From: Lonicera japonica
Taxonomy: Eukaryota > Streptophyta > Magnoliopsida > Dipsacales > Caprifoliaceae
Assembly (NCBI GenBank): GCA_021464415.1
Contig: CM038465.1
Location: 24,707,839 to 24,771,838 of the forward strand
Length of the DNA stretch: 64,000 nucleotides
Reading direction: 5' to 3'
Shown here: positions 25,265-34,232 of the stretch, piece after piece
Layout: every line of letters starts with the position of its first letter
Numbering within the stretch: the stretch's first letter is position 1
Notes under the pieces: generated by a model
What the model saw: the letters and a program-made list of their open reading frames with translations, nothing else
Database searches by the model: none
What the model was told of the DNA's origin: nothing
Program-made: the position numbers and the translations under genes

Positions 25265-28200
25265 TATGTTATGATGAACACTTAAATTTTATCAATTTGG
25301 TGCGTTATGTTTCAATTATATCAATTTGGCAAGTAAAAATCAAATTATTTTCCTGTTTTTGCCCTCAGGACAATGGCTCATGCGTGGCAAGTGCATTTTT
25401 CGTCCAAGAAATTAATGGAGCATTCAATTGAAAGAAAAAATTTCCGTCGAAGGAACCAAAAAGTAGGAGTTAAACTTACTGGACCCTTAATTTATTTTTC
25501 AATTTCACAAAAGTACATTATTTTTTTTTTTTTTACTATTTTCTATCTTAATATCAAACATAATTTAAAATAATATATTATGCTTCAAGCATAACTCATA
25601 AACATATATAATTTATACATGCACGCTACTCTCTCACAATAAATATTTTCCTATCACAATTGCCAATTCAAATTGTGAACATATAACAAAACTCATTTAT
25701 ACGGGCAGTGTTATTTGTACCTCTCATATTTGTCATAAACGCTCCCCTTGTCACAAACACCCCTAAGGTAAATTTCTTACTACTAACACCTTCCTTGTCA
25801 AAATAAGACATGTCTAATAAAAGATGAGTGTAGTTACCTACACTCGACTAGTCGGCCCACTATGGGAGAATTTGTTTATAAAAACTCGTCTAACATCATG
25901 CGATAAAATAATGAGTGTACTGGAGTGTTTTTCAAATAAAACCCACCTAATCCAAATAAGACCCACCTAATAAGAAATGTAAACTCAGTTCAAATGAAAA
26001 ATTACATTGTTAAGCACTTGCATAACATCAAATAATAAAGTACCGAGTGTGTTGGCATTTATTGTACATAAGGAAAATACTTAAATATATTTTTTAATAA
26101 AAAGAAATATTAAATTAAATTCTAATAAAAAATATTTATAATACATTTAGAAAATATAAATAACACTGACCCTTGTATGCGACTCAATTGATGCCTAGGT
26201 TTATGTCAATCCACAACCATTAATAATAAGATTGGTAATAAACAGATAGAGTCTAAATACAGTTCCCCATCAAGTCAAGTCAATACCCATAGGCCCATAA
26301 TATAATAATAAAAATAAAAATAATATCAAATTGATAGATTCCCACTGTCTACGCTCAGCTTCCCAAGCGTGGTTTTTTCTCCTAAACTGGGGGCGGGGGC
26401 GGTCCTTATCTGTACTCTCTTTGCCAGCTAGGAGATAGAAAAATAAACGACTTTTGTTTTTTCCAAAAAAATAAATTTTTCATTTCCTATTTTTTTTTTT
26501 TTTTAATTGACTACCTTATAAGTATCTCGCCTAATTTTTATTTGGTTCAATTAAAAACAAACTATTAATAATTCAATAAACATTATTTGTGACTTGAGCG
26601 TGGGTCGAACTCGTAACAACATCACGAGATATTTATCATGATTTATAACTCAAATTTATTACTTAACCAATTTTATAAGATTTTTTTTCTCGATTAATGA
26701 GTTATATTTATTGATTAATTCTTGTTCAATTTAGTGAAAAACAGATCATATGGAATTCAACAAACATTGTTTGTGACCTGCGTGCGGGTCAAACTTATGA
26801 CCACGTCACGAGATATTTATCATAATTCATTATCAAATTGTTTTTTTTCCTCGATTAATAGATTTAATTTATTGTAAGTTTTTTCCTCTCTCTATTTTTG
26901 TTTCTTAAATCTGTTTCTTTTACTATAATAATTAAAGAATGGCTTTACACATTTGGACTAACCAACTAGCTCAAAAAAACCATGTACATTTTTCTTCTTT
27001 TGGAACTTAATAGATAATGCAACTCTTACATAATAAAAAGAGTTTATTTCTGGTGGTACTTTCTAAAAAGGGAACAGGACAACAATTTTTTATGGGAAGA
27101 AAGGGGGATTTAATGAAGTCAGTAGAAACAAAGCTACTTATTATTCCCTACACATAAATAAATAACTAAAAAAATACAGTCAATTCTTTACTTTACTTTT
27201 TGAATTGAGGGGAGAAAGAAGATTTAAACTCAAGATTCAGGAGTTGGAAATCAACTCTTTTATCATTCGAGAAGTATTTCGGGTCTAAATATAATTAGTT
27301 TGAGACATATTAATACTAATCAGAAAATTAAGTTTCTATTTAATAGTAACATAGGAAAAAAAAATTGATGCATTTATTTATTTTTAACTATTCAAATTTT
27401 AGATCATCATTCTATTCATTTTTAAATTGAATCTTTTAATAAAATCTTGTAAAAATGATTTACTCATCATAAAAATTATTTGCACTTAGTTTAATAAAAA
27501 AATTTCATCCGTTTAATTCTTAAATTAAACCCCTTAGACGAAATTAGATAGAAATATAATAAAAATGAGCAAAGTCCATCAATTTGAGACGTACTAAAAC
27601 TAATCGGAAAACTAAGGTTTCTATTTTAATAATAACATAAAAAAAAAATTGTGCGAGAAGTTAAAAAATAAATTAAACCATAAGTTAAGATTAATTCTTA
27701 CTATTTTGTTTTTTTTTTCATAAAAAAAATATTAACAGGTAAAAAAAAAAAAAAAATTCATAAAAAATTAAAAAAAAATTAAATAAATTTACTTATAAAA
27801 ATAAGTATTAGACGAAGATATCGTTACATAGCTAACTTATTTTTCAATTTTCACATAAATTAAATTTCTTTATTTATTTATTTTTTATATTACTATGGAA
27901 CCGAGCTTAATTAATGACAGAATTGGAAATTGAATAAGAATTGGAAATTGAATAGATAGATAGATAGATACCGTTATCAGAAGCGGATGTAGCAGTAGCG
28001 AGGCGGTTAAGAAAACCCGCGGGTGAGCTACTGTGACGAACCAAAGACGAACCCTCTTTCAAGTGACTACTACTTCCGGCTGCTGCAGCTGTGTTGTTGT
28101 TGTTGTTGATGTTGTTATCCAACCAATAAGAAGATCTTTGTAACCCGGCAACAACACTGCTGCCGCTGCTGCGGGCCCCTTTGTCGCAATCCGATTCGTT

Positions 28201-28437
28201 ACGGGTGCGTGTGGGGCCCATGGGGGTCGTGTGAGGTGGTCCGAATTGGCCCGCGATGGAGTCCACGGCCGTCGTCAGCAGCGAGCTCGGAGCCGAGCCG
28301 TAGCGGGCGAGGAGGTGGCCGTGGACGCCACCGGGGGGACCCATGGAGCCATGAGAGGATGAGGAGCATGAAGAGGAGGAGGATGAGGATTTTGATGAGG
28401 ATGATGGCGGTGGCGGTGGCGGCGGTGGTGGGTACAT
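13952..28437 (-). CDS. bHLH128: bHLH transcription factor, subfamily IX (bHLH128/FBH-like), six exons, 368 aa
   Basis: Exons on the minus strand, all with GT-AG junctions in frame, are 28437-27972, 24192-23879, 22486-22349, 19518-19453, 18090-18022 and 14005-13952 (TAG). The total is 1107 nt. The N-terminus is low-complexity, MYPPPPPPPPPSSSSKS, then poly-Ser, Asn and Ala runs, and the RHSSSPAGFLNRLA motif of this subfamily. Residues 157-260 carry RLNSQLSFT and SPSKRAK segments. The DNA-binding part begins KIRAKRGCATHPRSIAERERR (about 289-309), with Glu305 and Arg309 of E-box recognition. It continues as a helix-loop-helix, KLKKLQDLVPNMDKQTSYA then DMLDLAVQHIKGLQ, and ends CTCGC. The closest relatives I know are Arabidopsis bHLH128 and the FBH (CONSTANS-activating) factors, nuclear E-box binders. 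Length and N-terminus fit bHLH128 better than bHLH80/81. Introns total over 13 kb and are full of transposon debris, but every exon is open. Confidence 0.92.
14009..14186. repeat. 91-bp tandem duplication at the last bHLH intron acceptor
   Basis: Two near-identical units, starting CATGAGGAGAATACAAGAAT at 14009 and 14100, lie in tandem. The first unit overlaps the acceptor region of the last bHLH exon (AG complement at 14006-14007). The second copy lacks the CTG that makes the acceptor AG, so it cannot splice the same way. Confidence 0.85.
14187..14449. other. bHLH intron 5, unassigned
   Basis: AT-rich intron sequence with no recognised element. Confidence 0.4.
14450..15302. repeat. Repeat block bounded by ~100-bp direct repeats
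   Basis: The segment at about 14450-14553 is repeated at about 15200-15302. Both carry GTGGGA(G/A)TCCA, ACACCT.TAAAA.GGAGTTG and AATGAATTCTTCG, in that order. The block is unusually G-rich for the window, with many GTTGG..TTCA phrases. It contains the 36-bp minisatellite listed separately. Its origin is unknown, and a retroelement untranslated region is possible given the integrase relic 500 bp downstream. Confidence 0.6.
14865..15043 (+). repeat. 36-bp tandem repeat, five units
   Basis: Units at 14865, 14901, 14937, 14973 and 15009 have lengths 36, 36, 36, 36 and 35. Each has the form (N)AGTTGG.(A/G)TTCA.(A/G)CCCA..(A/C)GA.C..GTACA. The first two differ at one position and later units diverge progressively. 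The array is open in one + frame (unit ESWQFKSKRPCT) because 36 is divisible by 3, but the surrounding frame is not recognisable. Confidence 0.9.
15303..15790. other. bHLH intron 5, unassigned retroelement-like DNA
   Basis: The block lies between the repeat block and the integrase relic. Short GGTA(T/C)CA(N)AGG-like phrases recur at about 15432-15516. No coding match is seen. Confidence 0.3.
15833..16230 (+). pseudogene. Ty3-gypsy integrase C-terminus / chromodomain relic
   Basis: The frame reads FCGPNLITDRV, then DCTIHPVFHVPLLKKKV, then GQFIVELIAIFDKK, RRGNKPVSQALLQWFDI and DEYDSM. This is the familiar C-terminal integrase and chromodomain-like tail of plant chromovirus-type gypsy elements. 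It is broken: the conserved Trp before DEYDS is a TAG stop, a second stop follows eight codons later, and the upstream integrase core is missing. It lies in bHLH intron 5, in antisense to the gene. No protease, RT or complete integrase is found nearby. Confidence 0.8.
16231..17800. other. bHLH intron 5, retroelement-like non-coding DNA
   Basis: There is no intact frame. A segment starting CAACACTCCCCCTCAAACTA (16652) resembles, from memory, untranslated parts of plant copia elements. The stretch at 17410-17500 has repeated (T)AGTCGA(T/C)TACATG phrases. The stretch ending in an A-rich run with AAAAAGAAAAAAG (17783-17802) could be a LINE or retrogene tail. Attribution is weak. Confidence 0.3.
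18150..18188. repeat. TA microsatellite in bHLH intron 4
   Basis: An uninterrupted TA run followed by a shorter AT tract. Confidence 0.7.
18485..18620 (+). mobile_element. hAT-like MITE terminus fragment
   Basis: TAGGGCTGGCAACGGTACGG is followed by ACCGAACC-type repeats. This is the kind of GC-rich terminus seen in plant hAT-related short elements. A related terminus in opposite orientation lies at 37735-37885. No partner end is found within a few hundred bases, so this copy is truncated. It lies in bHLH intron 4. Confidence 0.4.
18838..18990 (+). mobile_element. tRNA-derived SINE in bHLH intron 4
   Basis: The B box GGGTTCAAATCCCGCTAGTG is well preserved, with a CCCCTTAAGGGATAATTTG body and a tail ending ATTGTTCTTT. 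The A-box side is decayed. It resembles the Au-type SINEs of plants, though the family name is tentative. Confidence 0.55.
19890..20480 (-). pseudogene. LINE fragment: zf-RVT and RNase H region
   Basis: On the minus strand, in bHLH intron 3 and in the same sense as the gene, broken frames read ESVSHALLLCPDIREVWICG, typical of the zinc-binding region after plant LINE reverse transcriptase. Then come WNDQNKLVFENKGKAPVLIH and SSKWQPPPPEWIKLNV, the usual entry to the plant RNase H (RVT_3) domain. Frameshifts and stops make it non-functional. The RT core is absent. Confidence 0.75.
20970..21690. mobile_element. CA/CT-rich non-autonomous element, copy 2 of dispersed repeat
   Basis: The block starts near GGTTTGTTTGGGAACC and ends near GTGTACTCAAACACACCCTTAG. 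These are imperfect inverted ends of the GTTTG type. The middle holds long CT and CA microsatellites and a C run (21235-21470). The segment TTTTTGAAGCAATAAATTCGG matches the copy at 4240-4470. It lies inside bHLH intron 3. The inverted ends are imperfect and no target duplication is clear. Confidence 0.45.
22022..22234. mobile_element. MITE with ~70-bp inverted repeats in bHLH intron 3
   Basis: The left arm contains CTCCTGTTTTTAGTGTAGAATT, TACCCCTTATTTACATTA and CATTTGACTTTGTCCCC. The right arm, reverse complemented, contains CTCATTTTTAATGCAAAATT, ATCCCCTATTTTCGTTA and CATTTGGCTTTGTCCCC in the same order. The total is about 210 bp with no coding capacity. Confidence 0.65.
22930..23175. mobile_element. 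MITE-like element in bHLH intron 2
   Basis: Imperfect inverted ends: GGTCTGGTCCCTGAGCTTGA (left) and the complement of CTTAGGAACCGGATCCTC (right), each next to a TATACATATATGA-type sequence. The length is about 240 bp and there is no coding capacity. Confidence 0.45.
23390..23611. repeat. 111-bp tandem duplication in bHLH intron 2
   Basis: Two units starting CTAAACATTTATTGCTAC (23390) and CTAAACATTTGTTGCTAC (23501) are near-identical throughout, including TTTCAAGAGTTTGAAGC. Confidence 0.85.
23697..23772 (-). mobile_element. tRNA-derived SINE head in bHLH intron 2
   Basis: On the minus strand, TTAGTGGAAATTGAA (A-box-like) is followed by GAGTTCAAATCCC (B box) at suitable spacing. Confidence 0.45.
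24345..24625. mobile_element. CACTA-type subterminal repeat fragment in bHLH intron 1
   Basis: Repeated TTAGTGACGAAA and GTTTCGTC..AAA phrases, for example at 24352, 24400 and 24447, recur with variations up to GTTTTAGCGACCACATAA. Arrays of this motif are characteristic of CACTA subterminal regions. No intact CACTA terminus is seen, so this is a fragment. Confidence 0.5.
25233..25260. repeat. Poly(A) run in bHLH intron 1
   Basis: An uninterrupted run of about 28 A on the plus strand. It could be the tail of an old retroposed copy, but no source is recognised. Confidence 0.5.
25700..26174. mobile_element. MITE in bHLH intron 1
   Basis: The ends GGGCAGTGTTATTTGTACC and the complement of TATAAATAACACTGACCC are inverted copies. 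The total is about 470 bp, non-coding, with a repeated ACTCG(A/G)CTAGTC-like interior. The target duplication is not resolved. Confidence 0.6.
26570..26890. repeat. 184-bp direct duplication with SINE-like B boxes
   Basis: AATTCAATAAACATTATTTG (26570) recurs as AATTCAACAAACATTGTTTG (26754). Each is followed by an inverted B-box-like sequence (GGGTCGAACTC or GGGTCAAACTT) and CACGAGATATTTATCAT. This looks like a tandem pair of a minus-strand SINE-like unit in bHLH intron 1. Confidence 0.6.
27295..27650. repeat. Direct repeat pair in bHLH intron 1
   Basis: The segment TTTGAGACATATTAATACTA through AATAGTAACATAGGAAAAAA (about 27298-27370) is repeated in diverged form at about 27582-27652. The spacing is about 285 bp. 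Confidence 0.5.
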
Positions 28438-29490
28438 GTCCGCTTTGATTTAGTGGGACGAATGATTATGTAGATTGACAGTTTATTATTGTTGACAAAA
28501 TGGAGAGAAAGAAAGAGAGATTTTGATTGGATGTAGAAGAGAAGAATTTTTATTTATTTTTTTTTTTTTGTTCTTTAATTTGTTTTAAAGAGGGAGGAAA
28601 ACGAGAAAGTAAAGGCTGGGAGAAGTGAATGTCAAGTGGCAGATGTGGTCGTTGGACCTTTTTTCTTTTTTCTTTTTCCTTTTTTTTTTTCTTTTCAAAT
28701 GAAAAGGACAAAAAAGAAGATGCAATCTTTAGCCTAATTTAGTTTTGAAAAAAGTCAAGTGAAAAAAAAAATTATAAAAAATGTATAAGAAAGGGAAAAA
28801 AATTTACTTTCCTCAGAGCGTTTGATAGACGACACAAAAACAAAATGACATAAGAATCAAGATAAAAGAAAAATATGATGATGATTTTATAATAATTCAA
28901 AATTAACAATAACAATAACAAAACTAAAAATATATAAATTATTAAGAATGCTATATTAGTAATAACAAGTATCTAATATTATTATAGTAACTAAAATTGC
29001 ACACTTCTATCTTATTGTGTCACATGGCGTTTTATTAATGTCTCTTAATTATTGTTGTCCTTTCTTTCTTATCCCTATCTAACCATAAACAACATATTTT
29101 TAGTTTCTTTTATATTAATATTGCATTGAAATAACGAATATTTTTGTTACTTTTTTATGTAAATTAATTAATTGAGTGGCCCAACTTTTTAGCTCTCCTC
29201 TCCTCACCTTGTATTTCTTCTCTTCCAACATTACATTAATTGATTTATTAAATACATAAAGTGAATTCTTATTAAATTTTGTCTTTCTTCTCAATTTTAT
29301 TTGGGATTGTGTTTTATTTATTATTATTTTATTTTCTCACTATGTTATCAATTAGTTTGAGATGACAAATTTGGCATTCGTCCACACATGGTTTACTGAT
29401 TGTAACTTTTTTATTTGACATTCACAGGCCTCATTTCCACGGATATGTATTTACACAATTTCAATTTATGAATCAACTTTATAATTGTTT
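28438..29490. other. bHLH 5' flank / promoter region
   Basis: On the gene's strand this holds the 5' UTR and promoter of the bHLH gene, including a GA-rich leader (CTTTCTTTCTCTCC complement around 28500-28520) and several T/A runs. No confident TATA box was picked. No other gene is seen. Confidence 0.4.
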
Positions 29491-29493
29491 CAT

Positions 29494-29700
29494 GTTAAGA
29501 TTGTTTGGTTTGATAAATTGTTGATTCCATTATGTTTTTTTGTTCCATATTGAAAGCACGTATTTATAAATATTTTGCTTTTTCAATATAATTATTTAAT
29601 GTTGAGATTGTTTGGTTTAATAAATTGTTGATTCGGCTATATTTTTCGTTCCATACCAAAAGCACATATATATAAATCTTTTGCTTTTTATATTTTACAC
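29494..29700. repeat. 107-bp tandem duplication
   Basis: GTTAAGATTGTTTGGTTTGA (29494) and GTTGAGATTGTTTGGTTTAA (29601) start two similar units. Each continues with AAATTGTTGATTC, GTTCCATA and AAAGCAC(G/A)TAT.TATAAAT. Confidence 0.8.
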
Positions 29701-29880
29701 TTGCACATGTCTCAACAATTTTCATTGAGTCCTCCTAATCATTTCACAGGTGGAATTTACCATGTTTTCTGCTACCAATTCTTTTGGCATATTGAGTTGA
29801 AATTGCAAACCTTGAAGGATATTATTTCTATTTTTTGTTTATCATATTATTACAAAATGCAATTTCAATTTCAAAAACTA

Positions 29881-30485
29881 TCTATATTATAAAACATCAA
29901 GTTTGACCAAAAATTTTATCTAAAAAGTATAAGAATCTAATGGTTAAAAATACACATGTTATGGTGTGCATTAGTTCTACACCCTTAGATGAGTTTTATA
30001 CATACATCAAGATGTCACATCAAAGTTAAAACACTCACACCAATAATATACACACAATAAACTCTCACAAACTAATAATTTTGTCTATACTAAAAATGCT
30101 ATAACTTAAAATACAAAATTCAAAATTTAATAAAAAATTAATTTTTAAAATCTACTAATCAATATCAATTAAACAAGATCCATCATGACTATAAAATTAT
30201 GTTAAAAAATCAAGAAAAATTATTGAGTAACATTTAAGAATCCATACATTGTTGGATTATTTTTACATTTTCCGTTGAGTTTATTTTATTAAAAAATTAT
30301 TTTGTCGAGATCAAAATAAGATAAAAAAATATATATGATTAATAGATTGAACATACATTTCGGTTGATGTATGATATGATATTTTCTGTTGGATTATATA
30401 TGATATTTGTCTATTTAGATTTAGAGCATGTTACTCTTTTTTTCCCTATTATTTCACCGTGCCGGATGGCACGGGTATACCCTAG
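29881..30485 (+). mobile_element. Non-autonomous Helitron, 605 bp
   Basis: The element starts TCTATATTATAAAACATCAA immediately after an A and ends CCCTAG immediately before a T, the Helitron insertion signature. Eleven bases before the end is a perfect hairpin, CCGTGCC-GGAT-GGCACGG (30457-30474). There are no terminal inverted repeats, no target duplication and no Rep/helicase frame. It would depend on an autonomous Helitron elsewhere. Confidence 0.85.
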
Positions 30486-30735
30486 TATTTATATATAACG
30501 AATGTATTGAAATATATTTTTACCTATGGCATATATAGTAATATATAAAGTGATACTATACACATATTAATAGTATCTATCAGCTAATATTACTACTAAC
30601 ACCAATTTATATATATACATATATACATATATTCAGAATAGCTATAACAATAGAAACATTTTTTTATAATAAAATTATTTTAATAAATTTATAATTTGAA
30701 TTAACACTTGTTTTGATCTAAATTACAACACATAT

Positions 30736-31360
30736 TGAAGGAGCCAAAAATTAGAAATGCATAATTGGGTTGATTGAGCTCTAGGCCCAACCTTTCAGCC
30801 AGGCTAAACTCATTATTAAAGAATCAATTAAGAGGCTCATGCCAAAAGCCCAGAACCCAGCTACGCCGAGAAATGGTCCATGTCAGTCGAGATGGTTTAT
30901 ATTGGTTGAGATGGTCATGATGACATGGAAAGATTTCTTTTGTATTCTGGAAAAAGACCATGCCACTTGTAAAGTACTAGAGTAGAGCCCAAGACTACCT
31001 ATTTTAGTCTTTTAGTATCTAGCCCAATGGTGTGTTGTAAACCATAATTATATACATATAAATAGAAATGGTGAGGCACATTACAAGGGTCTTGAATTCT
31101 AGACAATCAAACCCAAAAGAGATAAATTGAGTAAAAATTAAGCTGGTAGCTTACTTTAAACAATCTATTCATTACTTTGCGCAAATATATTTTCACACAC
31201 ACAAAATGTGTAGGTACTATCGGATTGACAACAAAATCAATCGGAAGAATCAACCTTCAACAAATTTATTGTCTCTTATTTGGTCATTCTTATCCTTATT
31301 TCATATAAATTGTGCTTAAACCTTATCTTGTAGGGAGACTTAAATATTTTGGTACCCACA
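30736..31360 (+). mobile_element. 5' LTR of a Tat-lineage gypsy element
   Basis: The proposed LTR begins TGAAGGAGCC and ends GGTACCCACA. A TATA-like ATATAAATAGAAATGG lies at about 31067. It is followed directly by ATTGGCACCGTTTGTGGGAA, which resembles the primer-binding region of Tat/Athila gypsy elements. No matching 3' LTR is found, so the left boundary is a proposal based on TG and the preceding context. Confidence 0.6.
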
Positions 31361-31499
31361 ATTGGCACCGTTTGTGGGAATCATTAGCTAAATACAGTTA
31401 TCTTATTTTCATCCAAAAGTGATCAGAAAAACACTTTTAGCAAAGGTACAAACAAAAAGTTGGTTAAAAGGCCCACAAACCTCAGACACTACCCTGGGA

Positions 31500-32916
31500 C
31501 ATATGCAGGAGAGAAATACCAGGGAATCACTAACGCCACCATAAAGGGTAGAATTGACTACTACTCATCAAAAAGAGCAACATGACATAAATTATGTTGC
31601 TGAGAGTGAGGGTGAGGCTAATTTGTAGAGTGGGTTCATAAAGCTCAAACTACAAAATCAAGCTCTAATGTTACTCTTGCAAGAAGATTACAGAAAAAGG
31701 ATTTAAATGAGTATTCATGAAACCACATTCGAGGCATCGAGAAGTGGAAACAACAAAGGTACATATTGGCCCAACAAACACCGAAGGCTGACCAAATGAA
31801 AAAAAACTAAGTTGTGCATATTAAAATACCAAAATTGCTGGCATAAAATAATGTTCCCCATAAGTTTGGGAGACTCTACTTTATTATGGTTCACTAGGGT
31901 ACAAGTATAGCATATTAACAGCTTTAGGTATTTGGCCAAGCAATTCAAGGCTTGGTTTATCACTAATAGTCGAGTTATGAAAGGACTAGAGGTCCTCACA
32001 ACGCTAAGGAAGAATGAATGAGAAATGTTAAGGGAATACTCGTTAACGTATTAAGAAGTCTATGAAGAGGCTGGGGATTGTGAACTTAAATTTAACTTGA
32101 CCACTTTCAAAAGTGGCTTACCGTATGATAAATATGACATTTATAATTCATTAACCAGGCTCCCCCCACAAACCTTTGATCAATTTTTGGCTAGGGTGAA
32201 CGAGTACACTCGAGTGGAAGATAATGAAGCCAAAGTTGTTCGAGCTAATGATAGACCTGAAAGTGGAGGAGTAAAGTTTAACAACTCCAAAAGATGAAGA
32301 AATAAGGAAAATAACAAAGTTTATGAAAATGGTTATAAAGGGGTGAACATTGTGTTCACCAAACCCATATATAAGATCATGTTCAATATACAAAGTAAGC
32401 CCAACTTTGAATGGCCTCAGCCAATGGGGACAATCCCAATACAAGAATGGGCAAGCTTCGATGTTCATATTATGATGATCATGGACATAAAATGGAGAAT
32501 TACGAGACCCAAAAAAAAATTTAGAAGGATAGTTACCAAATGTCATCTAGACGAGTACATAAAAAGGGGGAAATTACAAAATAAAAGATAATGATGATGA
32601 TGAGGAAGAAGAACTAGGAAAACGGTTAACTAATAAAGTTGTAGCCAAATTGATAAAGGAAATACATAGGGTCACCAACAAGGACACCATCATTAAGAAC
32701 GCTATCAGAATCAACATCGAGAAAGCACGATGTGTAGACAGAGCTTTCCTTGCCGAGGTTATGTCCATTACAACCCCTAAGAGGAGTCCAAATGTAACAG
32801 CGACATATAAATTAAGCTTTACATGCAAGGGTATGTATGATGTTGATGATCCTCATAATGATGCACTGGTATTGATGGTCAATATAAATAGTTTTAACGT
32901 CAAAAGAGTACTCATA
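31500..32916 (+). pseudogene. Gypsy gag and protease N-part, decayed
   Basis: Broken frames read FKSGLPYDKYDIYNSLTRLP then PQTFDQFLARVNEYTRVED, the end of the gypsy gag core. They continue with FTKPIYKIMFNIQSKPNFEW, and frameshifted pieces of the linker containing TKCHLDEYIKRGKL. Then comes DDPHNDALVLMVNINSFNVK and RVLI, the entry to the aspartic protease. Stops and frameshifts are frequent. The frame is interrupted exactly after RVLI by the solo LTR at 32917. Confidence 0.75.
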
Positions 32917-34227
32917 TGTTATAGTGATATACTAAAAGTCATGATTTTATTATTATTGGTTTTGATATGCTATATAGACTTGGTTTTGCTATTTTAATAA
33001 AAATCTTTATGGGCAATGGTTGCATTATATTATTTATTTAAATATTGTGCATGTGTGTGTCTTTTATTCCATATAATACATGATTTGGTGTGTAGAGTAT
33101 AACTTACACACAGAGAATCATATCATCGGTTCTTGTGAAATATCAGTTTATTAGTTCACGGCAGTCTTAGATGGAATTGGACAACCATCGGTAGGATTGT
33201 AGCACAAGTTTTAGTAGTTTATCTTGACTACAGAAAATGGTATAGTTTTAACTCATTGCGCTAGTACACTTTGTGTGTATTGAACATGATCAGTTTGAGT
33301 TAATTGTTTTTACACTGACTATGTAAAATAATTTAAAATTTTATGGTTATTATGATTACTTATGCTCTTAATCTTGAAATTATTAATAGACATATATATT
33401 TAGTGTTTTTTGTTTTGACTCATTAAGAATAAGATTCATTTATGGATCAATAATCTTTGTGAATTGGATGACGACACTACATGTATAATGAATATTAATT
33501 ATTGACGGAATCCACGTCCCAGTATAGGGATTGATGATAACCCATTTAGGAGCTTATAAGTTTTGATCATGTCAAATCCTGCAGGTGGATTATGTTAATC
33601 CGACATGTCAAATAAGTTAAGTGCTACGTTAAAGGATTAAGAAGTCATTTAAATATAATTGTCAATAATTTAATTTAAATGACGGTTATCTGAAATCTTA
33701 ACGTGGAAAGAATAATAAGTATTTAATAATAAAGAGGTCGAAATATAATTTTGAGATAAGGAAGGGAGTGCAATTATAATTCTTTAGTGGTGTGAATTAT
33801 AATTTATGGAATGAATCAATTCTTCATCGAATTAGGATTTTGGTTTTCCATAGTAAGCCCAAATACTTATTTCTCTTTAGGGTCCTTATCATAGCCTTAT
33901 ATATATGCCAGCCTTGCCTCTTCTCTCGACAAAAATAGTTCTCACGAATTTAGGGTTTGTGCTGTAAAGAGTAGAGAATGAGATCATGGTGATACTGCAG
34001 CCCACACTCAGTATATGATTGCACGGCAAAAGGAATACAATAGAAGATCTTGAGGTTCCATCGAGCCCGTGTTCATGATTCGTCTACACCAACCCCTATT
34101 CATACTGAGACGAGATCAAACTAGTGAGATCTCGAAGGTAAAATCCGATTCCGCAATAGGGTTTTACATATAAATTTTGTTCAGTCTCTACACGATATTA
34201 AACGATTCTGGAACTAAGTTTCCATCA
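32917..34227. mobile_element. Solo LTR, 1311 bp, inside gypsy protease
   Basis: It starts TGTTATAGTGATA and ends GTTTCCATCA, flanked by a perfect 5-bp repeat TCATA (32912-32916 and 34228-34232). Removing it joins the protease codons for RVLI to those for NPGSSS, the expected order around the active-site motif. A TATATATAT run lies at 33898-33906. The lineage is probably copia but not proven. Confidence 0.88.
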
Positions 34228-34232
34228 TCATA

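Noticed and set aside
28209..28448. Plus-strand frame of 79 codons
   Set aside because: It is the antisense shadow of bHLH exon 1 (Ser/Pro/Gly-rich coding sequence).
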